Assembly: GCA_964348795.1 (NCBI GenBank)
Contig: CAYGDY010000015.1
Location: 1-59,876, forward strand
Length of the DNA: 59,876 nt
Direction: 5' to 3'
Origin: JADLAT01 sp964348795
GTDB taxonomy: Bacteria; Pseudomonadota; Alphaproteobacteria; Micavibrionales; Micavibrionaceae
The position numbers and the translations under genes are program-made. Position 1 is the first letter of the stretch. Every line of letters begins with the position of its first letter. The notes under the pieces are model-generated. The model was not told the DNA's origin and made no database searches. It saw only the letters and a program-made list of their open reading frames with translations. Below, piece by piece: positions 9,077-18,500 of this stretch.

Positions 9077-9112
9077 AAAAACGCCGTGTCGTCCTGATGC
9101 GGCGTTTTTTTG
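9077..9112 (+). terminator. Rho-independent terminator
   Basis: AAACGCCG and CGGCGTTT arms around a 13-nt loop, followed by a run of seven T, 26 bp after the stop codon of the histone-like gene. Confidence 0.85.
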
Positions 9113-9294
9113 TGGGTTTGCCCCGCACCCCTACCCTCTTCCCAAGGGGGCGGGGGGGCAGAACAGCAGGCCAAGATCATGAAGGACACCCCATTCTGCT
9201 GTCATCCCGACCGACCGCAGGGCGTGGAGGGATCTGGGTTTGTGGTGTAGGTGATCAAATTCCTCGGGCGTAGCGCGGGATGACAAGGGGAGCT

Positions 9295-9834
9295 TTATGG
9301 CCCCTGATCAGCGGCTGGCGCAGAAGAAATCTCAGGATGTTCAGGTCTTTTGAAGGTGTTCATAACCTGCGTCAATTTTCCAGATTGCGCGCTTGTGGGG
9401 TAATGATGGGCTAGAATAAATTCCAGTGCGCCGATAAATTCGTTGTAATCACGGGTCATGCCCGTGGCGGCCTCCATGGCTTTGGGGGTTAAGGGCGTTT
9501 TGGCGCTCCCTGTGGGAGGGGCGTCGACTTTGTTATGGGCCTCATCGGATGTGATGATGTAAAATCCCTTTTCGATCGTGACAAAAAAAGCGGATCTTCC
9601 GAAGTGGCTTTCATGGGTGATGTGCAATCTGTTTTCGACGCTTGTCGGTTGCTGGAGGCGTGTATAGCCGCTTGCGATACCAGACTTTTCAAGGGCTTGG
9701 GACAGTCTGGTAAGCAGACCCTCTTCCCGTGTATTGTCAAATCCCTCTTGCATCGTCGTTAAGGCGTGTTCTGCGGAAAGTCCTTTTTTCATGGCTTGTA
9801 TCGTCCTTGTACTGTCATGCGATGGGGGGAGCAT
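9295..9834 (-). CDS. Hypothetical protein (179 aa)
   Basis: Not recognised. A soluble protein; the central part (HITHESHFGRSAFFVTIEKGFYIITSDEAHNKV) looks like two or three beta strands, and the C-terminus is low in structure (PEHPEISSAPAADQGP). The first ATG (9834) has no clear ribosome site; the Met at residue 15 (MKKGLSAEHALTTM) may be the true start. It is transcribed away from the phage-derived operon and is monocistronic. It might belong to the same module by position, but nothing in its sequence shows this. Confidence 0.5.
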   Translation of the reverse strand: MLPPSHDSTRTIQAMKKGLSAEHALTTMQEGFDNTREEGLLTRLSQALEKSGIASGYTRLQQPTSVENRLHITHESHFGRSAFFVTIEKGFYIITSDEAHNKVDAPPTGSAKTPLTPKAMEAATGMTRDYNEFIGALEFILAHHYPTSAQSGKLTQVMNTFKRPEHPEISSAPAADQGP

Positions 9835-9933
9835 AACGGTGAATTTAAATTATGTCAATATTTTTCTCGTGACGGTCACAAGAGGGGTCTCACAAGGTAC
9901 GCGGATAAAAAGGAATATATTCATATTTTTTTC

Positions 9934-9963
9934 TTGACTCCTGCAAAAAATTCATTCATAAAT
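9934..9963 (+). promoter_or_regulatory. Possible promoter of the phage-derived operon
   Basis: TTGACT at 9934-9939 and ATAAAT at 9958-9963 with an 18-bp spacer, in a very AT-rich 170-bp gap. No repressor gene or clear operator is adjacent. Confidence 0.4.
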
Positions 9964-10004
9964 CGAACATATCATAAACAAATAAGAACAAAAAGGAAAA
10001 AACA

Positions 10005-10487
10005 GTGCCTCTGATCTTCTTTCCGTCTTCTACGAATCTTTCTTTGCAACACGCGCCCGTGCAAGGCAAAAAGGGGCCGGACCCTGAGCCTCACACCTTT
10101 TTGCCATTTAAAACAACCGAAGAGGCGTGGTTCTGGTTTATCACCGCGCAACAGGCCCGCGTGGAGGGGGCCCGTTTTATCGCAGGGCAGGGGTTGTATC
10201 CCCGTCCGTGCGAGCCCCTCGATATTTTGAAGGTGATGGACGGGCTGTACCGGCATCGCCGTTTGCTCAGGGATCATCTTCTGGTGCTCCGGCACTACGG
10301 GCGGCGTCATATGCCCCCTGATGCACGGCGGCCACGGGAAATGCGGGCGGCAAAATTGTGGAAAGAAGCGCTGGAGCGGATCGGTGAGGTGTTGATCCGC
10401 AAGGGCATCGTGGTGCCGTCCGGACAAGCCCATCCCGACTGGATCGCACAGGCCAGAATTTTTGAAAACACAGGAGTCCCGCTATGA
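10005..10487 (+). CDS. Unknown protein, first gene of phage-derived operon
   Basis: A 160-residue, Arg- and His-rich soluble protein; family not recognised. It starts with GTG preceded by AAAAGGAAAA. Mostly helical by eye, with a central EAWFWFITAQQARVEGARF and a basic stretch RHRRLLRDHLLVLRHYGRRH, which could contact nucleic acid. It overlaps the next gene by four bases (ATGA), so the two are probably translationally coupled. The context (portal and scaffold genes downstream) suggests a virion-related or packaging-related role, but that is inference only. Confidence 0.65.
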   Translation: MPLIFFPSSTNLSLQHAPVQGKKGPDPEPHTFLPFKTTEEAWFWFITAQQARVEGARFIAGQGLYPRPCEPLDILKVMDGLYRHRRLLRDHLLVLRHYGRRHMPPDARRPREMRAAKLWKEALERIGEVLIRKGIVVPSGQAHPDWIAQARIFENTGVPL

Positions 10488-10879
10488 GTACCAGAGCATG
10501 GGTTGTGTTCAGCGGGCAGGCGGACTTGTTCTGGCTCAAAATACTCAGGAAGGGCTTCCGGCATTGTGCGGTGGTGCTTCATGATGGCGAACACTGGATC
10601 AATATTGATCCGCTCTCCCATGTGATGGCGGTGCATGTGTCCTCCGTGCCAGCGTCGTGCGATGTGCCGCTTTTGTTGGAACAGCAGGGGCACAGGGTTC
10701 TGGCTGTTGAAATGCAGTGCGAGGGCACGCCGGCGCCGTGGGGATTTTTAACATGTGTTGGCGTGGTGAAGCGTGTGCTCGGGATTCGGGCGCGGTTCAT
10801 CTGGACCCCGTGGCAACTCTACCGATATCTCGTTCAAACCCAGACATGCAAAGGAGAAACACATTTATGGGAAGTTTAA
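10484..10879 (+). CDS. Unknown protein, possible permuted papain-fold peptidase
   Basis: 131 residues. HCAVVLHDGEHWINIDP near residue 27 and LTCVGVVKRVLGIRARF near residue 88 place a His early and a Cys late, on a helix. That order is seen in circularly permuted NlpC/P60-like (LRAT/YiiX-type) proteins. If so, it could be a small cell-wall or acyl hydrolase of a virion; this is a weak structural guess from spacing alone. It overlaps the gene before it (ATGA) and the gene after it (13 bp), as expected in a tight operon. Confidence 0.55.
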   Translation: MSTRAWVVFSGQADLFWLKILRKGFRHCAVVLHDGEHWINIDPLSHVMAVHVSSVPASCDVPLLLEQQGHRVLAVEMQCEGTPAPWGFLTCVGVVKRVLGIRARFIWTPWQLYRYLVQTQTCKGETHLWEV

Positions 10880-11133
10880 CCTCTCGGCCCAAAGCCGTTC
10901 AACAAGTGGCCACGCCGCAGGTGGTCTATGTGCCGTCCCTGCCTGTCGCGCCGGCCCCCTCGCCGACGGTGCCTGTCATAGCGCCGGATAGTCCCACGCC
11001 GGAAGAGACCCGCAAGAAAAGCCTGTTGGCGCGGGACCGTGGCCGTTTCGGGACGATCCTGACCGGTTTCAAGGGGCTTTTGGATACAATCACTGGCCAG
11101 AATACAGGCCGGAAAACATTGCTCGGAGAATAA
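10867..11133 (+). CDS. Small phage protein upstream of portal (STILTG/KTLLG type)
   Basis: 88 residues: a low-complexity Pro/Ala/Val-rich N-terminal half, then RDRGRFGTILTGFKGLL ... GRKTLLGE. The pairing of a GRxxTILTG segment with a C-terminal KTLLG is typical of a small protein encoded just before the head-tail connector in many podovirus-like phages and prophages; its exact role is unknown to me. AAAGGAGAA precedes the ATG. It overlaps the end of the preceding gene and lies 11 bp before the portal gene. Confidence 0.75.
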   Translation: MGSLTSRPKAVQQVATPQVVYVPSLPVAPAPSPTVPVIAPDSPTPEETRKKSLLARDRGRFGTILTGFKGLLDTITGQNTGRKTLLGE

Positions 11134-11144
11134 GGAGAGGCCCT

Positions 11145-12650
11145 ATGAACACTATGAAGACCCTGAAAACACCGCTGGCGCAGACGGAAGAAAAAGCGCT
11201 GGTGAAGAAAATCCTGAAACGGTATCAGCACGCGCTGGAAAATCGCGGGCACTGGGAAACCTTGTGGGGGGAGTGCTACGAATATGTCCTGCCGCAACGC
11301 TCCGGATTCCGGCGGACCTTCCTGCAAGGCCAGTCGCGCCAGAGCCGGATTTTCGATTCTACCGCGCTTGAGAGTGTCGATAAGCTGGCCGCCAGTTTGC
11401 TCGGGCATCTCACGCCGCCCTTTTCGCAATGGTTCGGCTTGAAAGCAGGACCCGCGCTTTCGGCGCAGGAGGCCGCGCAACTCACCCCTGTGCTGGAGAA
11501 GATTGGCCAGACGATCCAGACGCATTTCGAGCGCTCCAATTTTTCGGTCGAGATCCATCAGTGCTATCTGGACCTTGTGGTGGGCGGAACGGCCAGCCTG
11601 TATTGTGCCGAGTCCGATCCAGGCAGTTTTTCTGCCTTCCGTTTTTCTTCTGTGCCCCTGACGCAGGCGGTGCTGGAAGAGGGGGACAGCGGTTTTCTGG
11701 ACGGGACCTTCCGCCAGATGAAAATGACCGCCCGCCAGATTCAGGCGCGCTATGCTGATGTGGTGTTGCCGGTGGCCCTGACGAAGCGGGCAGACCGTGA
11801 TCCCGAAGAACAGTTTAAAATTCTGGAGGCGATTGTGCCGGATGGCTTGGTATCGGCTTATTACGCCTGTCTGATGGAAGGGGAGGGGGCAGAGCCTGTG
11901 CTGTTGGCGCAGGGGCGTTTTGAACAATCCCCGATGATTTCTTTTCGCTGGCTCAAATCACCGGACGAGGTCTATGGGCGCTCTCCTGTTATGACGGCAC
12001 TTCCCGATATTAAAACAGCCAATAAGGTGGTGGAACTGATTTTAAAAAATGCCTCGATCGCGGTGACAGGAATTTGGCAGGCGGATGATGATGGTGTGCT
12101 CAATCCGGCTAATATCGAGCTGGTGCCAGGCAGTATCATTCCCAAGGCTGTCGGGTCCGCAGGGCTTCAGCCGTTGGGCATGCCAGGACGTTTTGATATT
12201 TCGGAGCTGGTGCTGGAGTCCCTTCAGACTCGTATCCGGCAAGCGCTGTTGTCCGACAAGCTCGGGCCGGCGGGCGGCGGACGGATGACGGCCACCGAGA
12301 TCATAGAGCGGAGCGCGGATATGGCGCTGTTGCTGGGTGCGACCTATGGCCGGTTACAGACCGAATTGCTGACACCCCTCATCAAACGGGCCTTTGCGAT
12401 TTTACGCCGGCGAGGGGAAGTACCGGACATTGCGCTCGATGGGCGCTATGTGACGATTGATTACCGCTCCCCTCTGGCGCGGCATCAGGGACAAAGAAAT
12501 GTCCAGAACACCTTGAGCTGGATTACATCTGTTCTGGCGATGGGGCCGGAAGCGGCCAGTGCAGTCAATTTGCCGGAAGCCGCCCGTTTTCTGGGTGAAG
12601 CGCTGGGCGTGCCGCATACGCTGATCCGGAAGGAGGAGGGTATTATTTGA
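11145..12650 (+). CDS. Phage head-tail connector (portal) protein
   Basis: 501 residues matching the podovirus 'head to tail connecting' family (T7 gp8-like). Portals form a dodecameric ring at one capsid vertex through which DNA is packaged. Recognisable parts: LENRGHWETLWGECYEYVLPQ at the start, RIFDSTALESVDKLAASLLGHLTPP, the WFGL region, LKSPDEVYGRSPVMTALPDIKTANKV, and GGRMTATEIIERS near residue 380. Length is normal and the frame is intact. TAAGGAGAGG is a strong ribosome site. It is followed not by the scaffold gene directly but by an intervening host-type palindromic repeat (12672-12752). Confidence 0.88.
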   Translation: MNTMKTLKTPLAQTEEKALVKKILKRYQHALENRGHWETLWGECYEYVLPQRSGFRRTFLQGQSRQSRIFDSTALESVDKLAASLLGHLTPPFSQWFGLKAGPALSAQEAAQLTPVLEKIGQTIQTHFERSNFSVEIHQCYLDLVVGGTASLYCAESDPGSFSAFRFSSVPLTQAVLEEGDSGFLDGTFRQMKMTARQIQARYADVVLPVALTKRADRDPEEQFKILEAIVPDGLVSAYYACLMEGEGAEPVLLAQGRFEQSPMISFRWLKSPDEVYGRSPVMTALPDIKTANKVVELILKNASIAVTGIWQADDDGVLNPANIELVPGSIIPKAVGSAGLQPLGMPGRFDISELVLESLQTRIRQALLSDKLGPAGGGRMTATEIIERSADMALLLGATYGRLQTELLTPLIKRAFAILRRRGEVPDIALDGRYVTIDYRSPLARHQGQRNVQNTLSWITSVLAMGPEAASAVNLPEAARFLGEALGVPHTLIRKEEGII

Positions 12651-12671
12651 TGGGGAGATCGCGCAATTTTC

Positions 12672-12752
12672 GTCATCGCGAGCGACCGGAAGGGCGCGTG
12701 GCGATCCAGAAACTGGATTGCTTCGTTGGGCTTTGCCCGCCTCGCAATGACG
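12672..12752. repeat. Family A palindromic repeat between portal and scaffold genes
   Basis: GTCATCGCGAGCG ... GGCGATCCAGAA ... CTCGCAATGACGG. It is the same element as in the host's ordinary intergenic spaces, here placed inside a phage-type operon. Confidence 0.8.
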
Positions 12753-12792
12753 GGGCTTTAAAAATTTTTTAACCAAAAGGAGAACCAATAGC

Positions 12793-13434
12793 ATGATAGA
12801 CACAAACCTCTTGACAGAAGAAATCCCCGATAAATTCAAGCATCCCGAGACGGGAGAAATTCAGATGGATGCTCTGTTGCGTTCGTACAAGGCGCTGGAG
12901 CAGAAAATGTCCCAAAATCCGGCGGTGCCCAAATCACCGGAGGAGTACTGCGTGGATTGTTCTCATGGCTTGTTTACGCCGGATGCGGAGATCAACCGCC
13001 GTTTGCATGCCCACGGGATGACCCAGCCGCAGGTGCAGGAGGTCTATAATCTGGCCGCTGAGAAACTCGTGCCGATGGTGGCGCAGTTGGCGCAAGATTT
13101 TCAAGCCGACCGTGAGCTGGAACGGCTCGTCAATCACTTCGGTGGCACAGAGAGCTGGCGCGAGATGTCCCGTCAACTCTTGGCGTTCGGGCAGAAAAAT
13201 ATGCCGGCCGATGTGCTGGATTCTCTGGCCAGTTCGTTTGAAGGGGTTCTGGCGCTTCACCGGATGATGAAATCGGATGAGCCACTCTTGAAAAAGCGGG
13301 CGGATAATCCATCGGCCGTGGATGAGGGGGAATTGCGCTCACTGATGCGCTCTCCCCAATATTGGCGGGAGCGTGACCCTTCTGTGATTGAAAAGGTCAC
13401 GCAAGGGTTTCAAAAGCTCTATGGCAAACAATAA
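12793..13434 (+). CDS. Phage scaffolding / capsid assembly protein
   Basis: 213 residues. The N-terminal IPDKFKHPETGEIQMDALLRSYKALEQKMS is the signature start of scaffolding proteins in podovirus-like phages (HPETGE.. then SY..LE). A helical, acidic body and a short basic C-terminal helix (VTQGFQKLYGKQ), which normally contacts the coat protein, follow. Scaffolds guide coat assembly and then leave the capsid. AAAAGGAGAA precedes the ATG. In related phages the major coat gene comes next, but here ribF follows and a coat gene lies 45 kb downstream at 58416. Confidence 0.8.
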   Translation: MIDTNLLTEEIPDKFKHPETGEIQMDALLRSYKALEQKMSQNPAVPKSPEEYCVDCSHGLFTPDAEINRRLHAHGMTQPQVQEVYNLAAEKLVPMVAQLAQDFQADRELERLVNHFGGTESWREMSRQLLAFGQKNMPADVLDSLASSFEGVLALHRMMKSDEPLLKKRADNPSAVDEGELRSLMRSPQYWRERDPSVIEKVTQGFQKLYGKQ

Positions 13435-13441
13435 GAGTGTT

Positions 13442-13540
13442 GTCATCCCCGCCGCTTGACCGTAAGGTTAAGCTTAAAGAGCGGGGATCCATAAGGTGAG
13501 CCGCTCTTAGCGGCTCTCTTTTTTTACGGATCCCGTATCC
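13442..13540 (+). terminator. Composite repeat with terminator hairpin after scaffold gene
   Basis: GTCATCCCCGCCGC ... GCGGGGATCC, then GTGAGCCGCTCTTAGCGGCTCTC with TTTTTTT at about 13497-13527, then GGATCCCGT. The hairpin plus T run has terminator form, so the phage-derived operon probably ends here and ribF has its own start. Confidence 0.7.
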
Positions 13541-13578
13541 TTCTTTTTTTTTATAGGTTTTCAGTGTAAACACCTGTC

Positions 13579-14565
13579 ATGGAGATTTTTCAAACCATTG
13601 CGGGGTTGCCTGAGTCTGCCAAGGGCGGGGTGGTGGCAATCGGGAATTTTGACGGGGTACATCGTGGGCATCAGGACTTGCTGGTGCATGCGCGGGCGCT
13701 GGCGTCTGAACAAGAATGCCCCTTTATCGTATTGACGTTCGAGCCGCATCCGCGCACGTTTTTTCGTCCTGATAGTGCGCCGTTCCGGATTACGTCGCCG
13801 GATGTGAAGCATTGGCGACTCGAAGAATCCGGTGTTGAAACCTGCGTCAGCTTACATTTTGATGCGGCGCTCGCCAATCAGAGTGCAGAGGATTTTATCC
13901 GCACCGTGTTGCAGGAGGGGTTGCGCGCGCGGCATATTGTGGTGGGATCGGATTTTCATTTTGGGAAGGGACGCGCGGGCTCGCCTGACACACTCCGGCA
14001 GGCGGGGTTGAAGGTCAGCGAGGTGGAGAAAGAGGGCTTGCCTTATTCCTCTACCGCCGTGCGCGATGCCTTGGCGCAAGGGGATATGGCCGAAGCCACG
14101 CGAATTTTGGGTTGGGATTGGGAAATACGCGGGATCGTGGTGAAGGGGGATCAGCGCGGGCGCACTCTGGGCTTTCCCACGGCAAATATTGCGCTGGCGG
14201 ATGTTATTCATCCGGCCTATGGCGTGTATGCAGGGCGTGTGCAGGTGGAAGGGGAAAATATGTGGCATATGGCCGCGCTCAATATCGGTGTGCGGCCCAT
14301 GTATGCGCTGGCGCGGGCGCAGGTGGAAGCGTTTTTGATCGATTTTTCAGGGGATCTGTACGGGAAAATCTTGCGGGTTCAGCCCACGGCCTTTTTGCGC
14401 GGGGAAGAAATATTTGACAGTGAAGCGGATTTGGTGGCGCAGATGGAGAAAGATTGCGCTGTTGTTCATGTCATTCTGAGCGAAGCGAAGAATCTGCCTG
14501 CACAGACAATACAAGACAAGATCCTTCACGTTGTTCAGGATGACAAAATGCAAGGCACATCATGA
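13579..14565 (+). CDS. ribF: Bifunctional riboflavin kinase / FMN adenylyltransferase
   Basis: Makes FMN from riboflavin and then FAD. The N-terminal nucleotidyltransferase domain has AIGNFDGVHRGHQ (the GNFDGVHxGH site) and YSSTAVRDAL; the C-terminal kinase domain has GRTLGFPTANI and GVYAGRV. Of 328 residues, the last 30 or so (about 298-322) are encoded by a family B palindromic repeat and read as VILSEAKNLPAQ..., which no RibF needs; the true domain ends before it. The gene overlaps the downstream transporter gene by ATGA. No FMN riboswitch is visible in the upstream 140 bp, which is filled by a repeat. Confidence 0.93.
   Translation: MEIFQTIAGLPESAKGGVVAIGNFDGVHRGHQDLLVHARALASEQECPFIVLTFEPHPRTFFRPDSAPFRITSPDVKHWRLEESGVETCVSLHFDAALANQSAEDFIRTVLQEGLRARHIVVGSDFHFGKGRAGSPDTLRQAGLKVSEVEKEGLPYSSTAVRDALAQGDMAEATRILGWDWEIRGIVVKGDQRGRTLGFPTANIALADVIHPAYGVYAGRVQVEGENMWHMAALNIGVRPMYALARAQVEAFLIDFSGDLYGKILRVQPTAFLRGEEIFDSEADLVAQMEKDCAVVHVILSEAKNLPAQTIQDKILHVVQDDKMQGTS
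14470..14544. repeat. Family B palindromic repeat inside the 3' end of ribF
   Basis: GTCATTCTGAGCGAAGCGAAG ... ATCCTTCACGTTGTTCAGGATGAC, in frame with ribF. It supplies about 25 C-terminal residues. Confidence 0.85.
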
Positions 14566-15485
14566 CCATATTTTTGACACTCTTTGCTAACCTTGTTCCG
14601 CTTTATATGATTATTGCGCTGGGGTTTGTGGCGGGCCGGTATTTTGGGGTGGATCGTAATACACTTGCCAATCTGGCACTGTTTATTCTCGTGCCTGTGG
14701 TGATGTTCGGTTTTATCCTCCAGATGGAATTCAAGCCGGCCTATCTTTTACTGCCTGTTCTTGTGTATGGCGTGCAGGTGATGATGGGTTTTGGGGGGCT
14801 TGCAATCGGGCGAAAGATGTTCGGCGGCACGAAGGCCCATATTTTTGCGATGTTATGCTCGATGGGCAATACGGGGTATTTCGGTTTGCCGCTGGCGTTG
14901 TTGCTGTTTGATCAAAACGAGGTGGCAATCTATATTTTCATGACGATATCGGGCGTCATGTACGAAGCCACGGTGGGGTATTATATCGCCGCGCGCGGGC
15001 ATTTCAGCGTGCAGGAGAGCTTGCGGAAACTGGCGAAATTCCCCATGCTGTATGCGCTGGTGCTGGCGTTTATTGTCAAGGAAAGCGGGATTGTCATGCC
15101 GGAACAATTCTTTACCTACTGGACCTATTTCAAGGGCGCCTATGTGGTGGTGGGGATGATGATATTGGGTGCGGCTTTGGGAAATATCGAGAAGTTGGTG
15201 GTGGATGTAAAATTTATTGCCAGTGTGTTTGTAGGGAAATTTCTGATCTGGCCTGCCCTGATTTGTGGAGTCATTGCGCTGGATAAGGCGGTGTTTCATC
15301 TGTTTTCCGGTCCGCTTTATAGTCTGCTCTTGGTCAATGCGATTGTCCCGCCCGCGGCCAATGTGGCGGCGTTTGCATCGCAGTTGAATTTAAACCCTGA
15401 AAAAGCGGCAACAACGATTTTGCTGGGTACGGTGCTGGCGCTGGTGTCTATTCCCTTGATGCTGATGTGGGCGGGGATTTCCTGA
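14562..15485 (+). CDS. AEC (auxin efflux carrier)-family transporter
   Basis: 307 residues with about ten hydrophobic helices in two halves. The first half starts VPLYMIIALGFVAGRYFGVDRNTLANLALFILVPVVMFG, typical of AEC permeases; the motif GNTGYFGLPLAL is the family's conserved GN.G..G.P crossover. The second half ends IVPPAANVAAFASQLN, again a family hallmark. Bacterial members move organic acids such as malate or malonate; the substrate here is unknown. It begins with ATG inside the ribF stop codon, so expression is tied to ribF. Confidence 0.88.
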   Translation: MTIFLTLFANLVPLYMIIALGFVAGRYFGVDRNTLANLALFILVPVVMFGFILQMEFKPAYLLLPVLVYGVQVMMGFGGLAIGRKMFGGTKAHIFAMLCSMGNTGYFGLPLALLLFDQNEVAIYIFMTISGVMYEATVGYYIAARGHFSVQESLRKLAKFPMLYALVLAFIVKESGIVMPEQFFTYWTYFKGAYVVVGMMILGAALGNIEKLVVDVKFIASVFVGKFLIWPALICGVIALDKAVFHLFSGPLYSLLLVNAIVPPAANVAAFASQLNLNPEKAATTILLGTVLALVSIPLMLMWAGIS

Positions 15486-15530
15486 CGGGGGGCTTGATTT
15501 TTGGGGGACACAGCGCCATAGTCTGGCGTT

Positions 15531-18500
15531 ATGACCGAAGAAACCAAAGAAGACCCCAAAGATAAAGATCGCTATCGCGATACCGTGTTCCTGCCAAAAA
15601 CGGATTTTCCGATGCGCGGCGGCTTGCCGCAAAAGGAACCCGAGATCCTGAAAAAATGGCAGGAGATGGGGCTCTATACCCAGATGCGCAAGGCCGCACA
15701 GGGTAAGCCCAAATGGGTGCTCCATGATGGCCCGCCCTATGCCAATGGCGATATTCACATGGGCCATGCGGTCAATAAAATCCTGAAGGATGTGGTGGTG
15801 AAATCCCGCGCGATGCTGGGCTTTGATAGCCCGTATGTGCCAGGATGGGATTGCCATGGCCTGCCCATCGAATGGAAGATCGAGGAAGCATACCGCGCCG
15901 AAGGCAAGGACAAGGACAATGTGCCGATTTTGCAATTCCGCGATGAATGCCGCAAATTCGCTCAAGGCTGGGTGGGTGTGCAAGCCGCGCAGTTCCAGCG
16001 TCTGGGCGTGAGCGGGGACTGGGAGACACCGTATTTGACCATGCGCACCCGCGCCGAGGGCAAAATCGTGCGCGAGATTCATAAATTTGCCATGAATGGC
16101 GGGCTGTATAAGGGTGCCAAACCCGTCATGTGGTCCACGGTCGAAAAAACCGCCCTCGCCGAGGCGGAGGTGGAGTATAAGGAGCATAAATCCATCACGG
16201 TGTGGGTGAAGTTTCGGGTTGATTGGGAAAAAACCAAAGCCAATTTCAGTCATTCTGAACGCAGTGAAGAATCTGGTGTGTCAAATGAGATCCTTCGCTT
16301 TGCTCAGGATGACAAGGGCGAGGGGCAGGATGACGTGTCCGTTGTTATTTGGACCACTACGCCATGGACTCTGCCCAGTAACAGGGCTATTGCGTTTGGG
16401 GAGGGCATGGAGTACGGCGTGTATGAATATGACGGGCAGAAAATCGTTGTGGCGACGTCGTTGGCCGAGAGCGTGAAACACGCCGCGAAGATTGAACATT
16501 GGGAAAAGATAGGGACGCTCAAAGGCGAAGATTTTGCGGGCGTAGTGTGTCGGCACCCACTCTATCAAAAATGTCATCCTGAAGGGGCGGAGACCCTGAA
16601 GGATCTGAAAGACACCGATGGAGATCCTTCAGCTTCACTTCAGGATGACAGCATTTCAATTTACGATTTTGACGTGCCGCTCCTTGCTGGAGATTTTGTG
16701 ACAGATGATGCAGGGACGGGGTTTGTACATATCGCGCCCGGGCATGGGGAAGATGACTTTTATCTGGGCGTAGCCAATGGGATCGAAATCACCGACAATG
16801 TCGCCGATGACGGGACGTTCCGCCCGCATGTGCCGCTGTTCGCGGGGCTCGAAGTCTATACACAAAAAGGTGAAATGGGCGCTGGGAATTTTGCCGTTTT
16901 GAAAGCCTTGGACGAGGCGGGCGCGCTGCTCGCGAAGGGCTCTATTCGCCATGAATACCCCCATAGCTGGCGGTCCAAAGCGCCCGTGATTTTCCGCACC
17001 ACCCCGCAATGGTTTATCGCGATGGATCGCGCGTTAAATACCCCTCACGCTCTTACCCCTCACCCTAACCCTCTCCCCATAGGGGAGAGGGGACAAGATT
17101 CTGCTTTTACTGCCCCCTCTCCCCTATGGGGAGAGGGACGGGGTGAGGGGAAAATGACACTTCGCCAAACAGCGTTGAACTCTATCTCCCAAACCACATG
17201 GATTCCCGCCAAGGGCGAAAACCGTATTCGGGCGATGATTGAAAATCGTCCTGATTGGTGCATTTCGCGCCAGCGGGCATGGGGCGTGCCGATTGCGCTG
17301 TTCCTGCATAAGGAGACCGGCGAGATTTTGAAGGATGAGGCGGTTTTTAACCGTATCGGGGATATTTTCGAGATCGAGGGCGCGGATGCGTGGTGGTCTC
17401 GCCCGCCGCAAGATTTTCTGGGTGATGCCTATAACGCCGCCGATTATACCCAAGTCTTCGACATTGTGGATGTGTGGTTTGAATCGGGCGCGACCCATGC
17501 CTTTGTGTTGGGGGATACGGAGACGTGGCCGTGTTTTGCCGATGAAAACGGAAAGAGCGTGAAGCAGGCGGATCTCTACCTCGAAGGCTCCGACCAACAT
17601 CGCGGGTGGTTTCATTCTTCTCTGCTGGAGGGGTGCGGCACGAACGGCGTTGCGCCGTATAAGGCGGTGTTGACGCATGGGTTTGTGCTGGACGAGAAGG
17701 GCTATAAAATGTCCAAATCGCTCGGCAACGTGGTCGATCCGCTGAAATTGATGCAGGAGCACGGGGCGGATATTTTGCGCCTGTGGGCTTTGACGGCGGA
17801 TTATTCGGAAGATATTCGCATCGGCAAAGACAGTTTGAAATCCACGGGGGATCTGTACCGCCGTATCCGTAATACGCTGCGGTTCCTGCTCGGCGCGCTG
17901 GACGGGTTTACGAAGGAGCAAATGGTTTCGGATGTGGCCAGCATGCCGGAGCTGGAACGCTGGGTTTTGCATCAAACGGCCGTGATGGATGAGAAAGTGC
18001 GGGGGCATATTGCAAGCTATGAATTTATGAAGCTCACCAAGGCGCTCCATGATTTTTGTAATGAAACGCTGTCCTCGTTTTATTTTGATATCCGGAAGGA
18101 TCGGCTCTATTGCGACGCGCTGGACAGCCCCGAGCGCAAGGCGTGCCTGACCGTCATGGCGCATGTGTTTGAAGCGCTGACCGCATGGCTCGCCCCCGTT
18201 CTGGTCTTTACGGCGGAGGAAGCGTGGAGCCATAGACCCGCTGGGCTATTCGCGGAGACCGAGAGCGTGCATTTGCGGGAGTTTGTCAACGTGCCGCAAA
18301 AATGGCGGGATGATGTTCTAGGGCATAAATGGGAATCTATCATTGAATATCGTGCCATGATTTTAGCGGTTCTGGAGCCTAAAAGAGCCAATAAGGAAAT
18401 TGGTTCTTCTCTTGAAGCGCATCCTGTTCTTTATGTATCACCGCAAGCACATTCTCTTAAGGGGGTGGATATGGCAGAAATTTGTATCACTTCTAATCTG

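Noticed and set aside
10005..13434. A complete prophage at 10-13 kb
   Set aside because: No integrase, repressor, terminase, capsid, tail or lysis genes and no attachment repeats border the operon; only a morphogenesis part is present.
13435..13578. FMN riboswitch before ribF
   Set aside because: The gap holds a composite terminator repeat; no RFN element features are visible.
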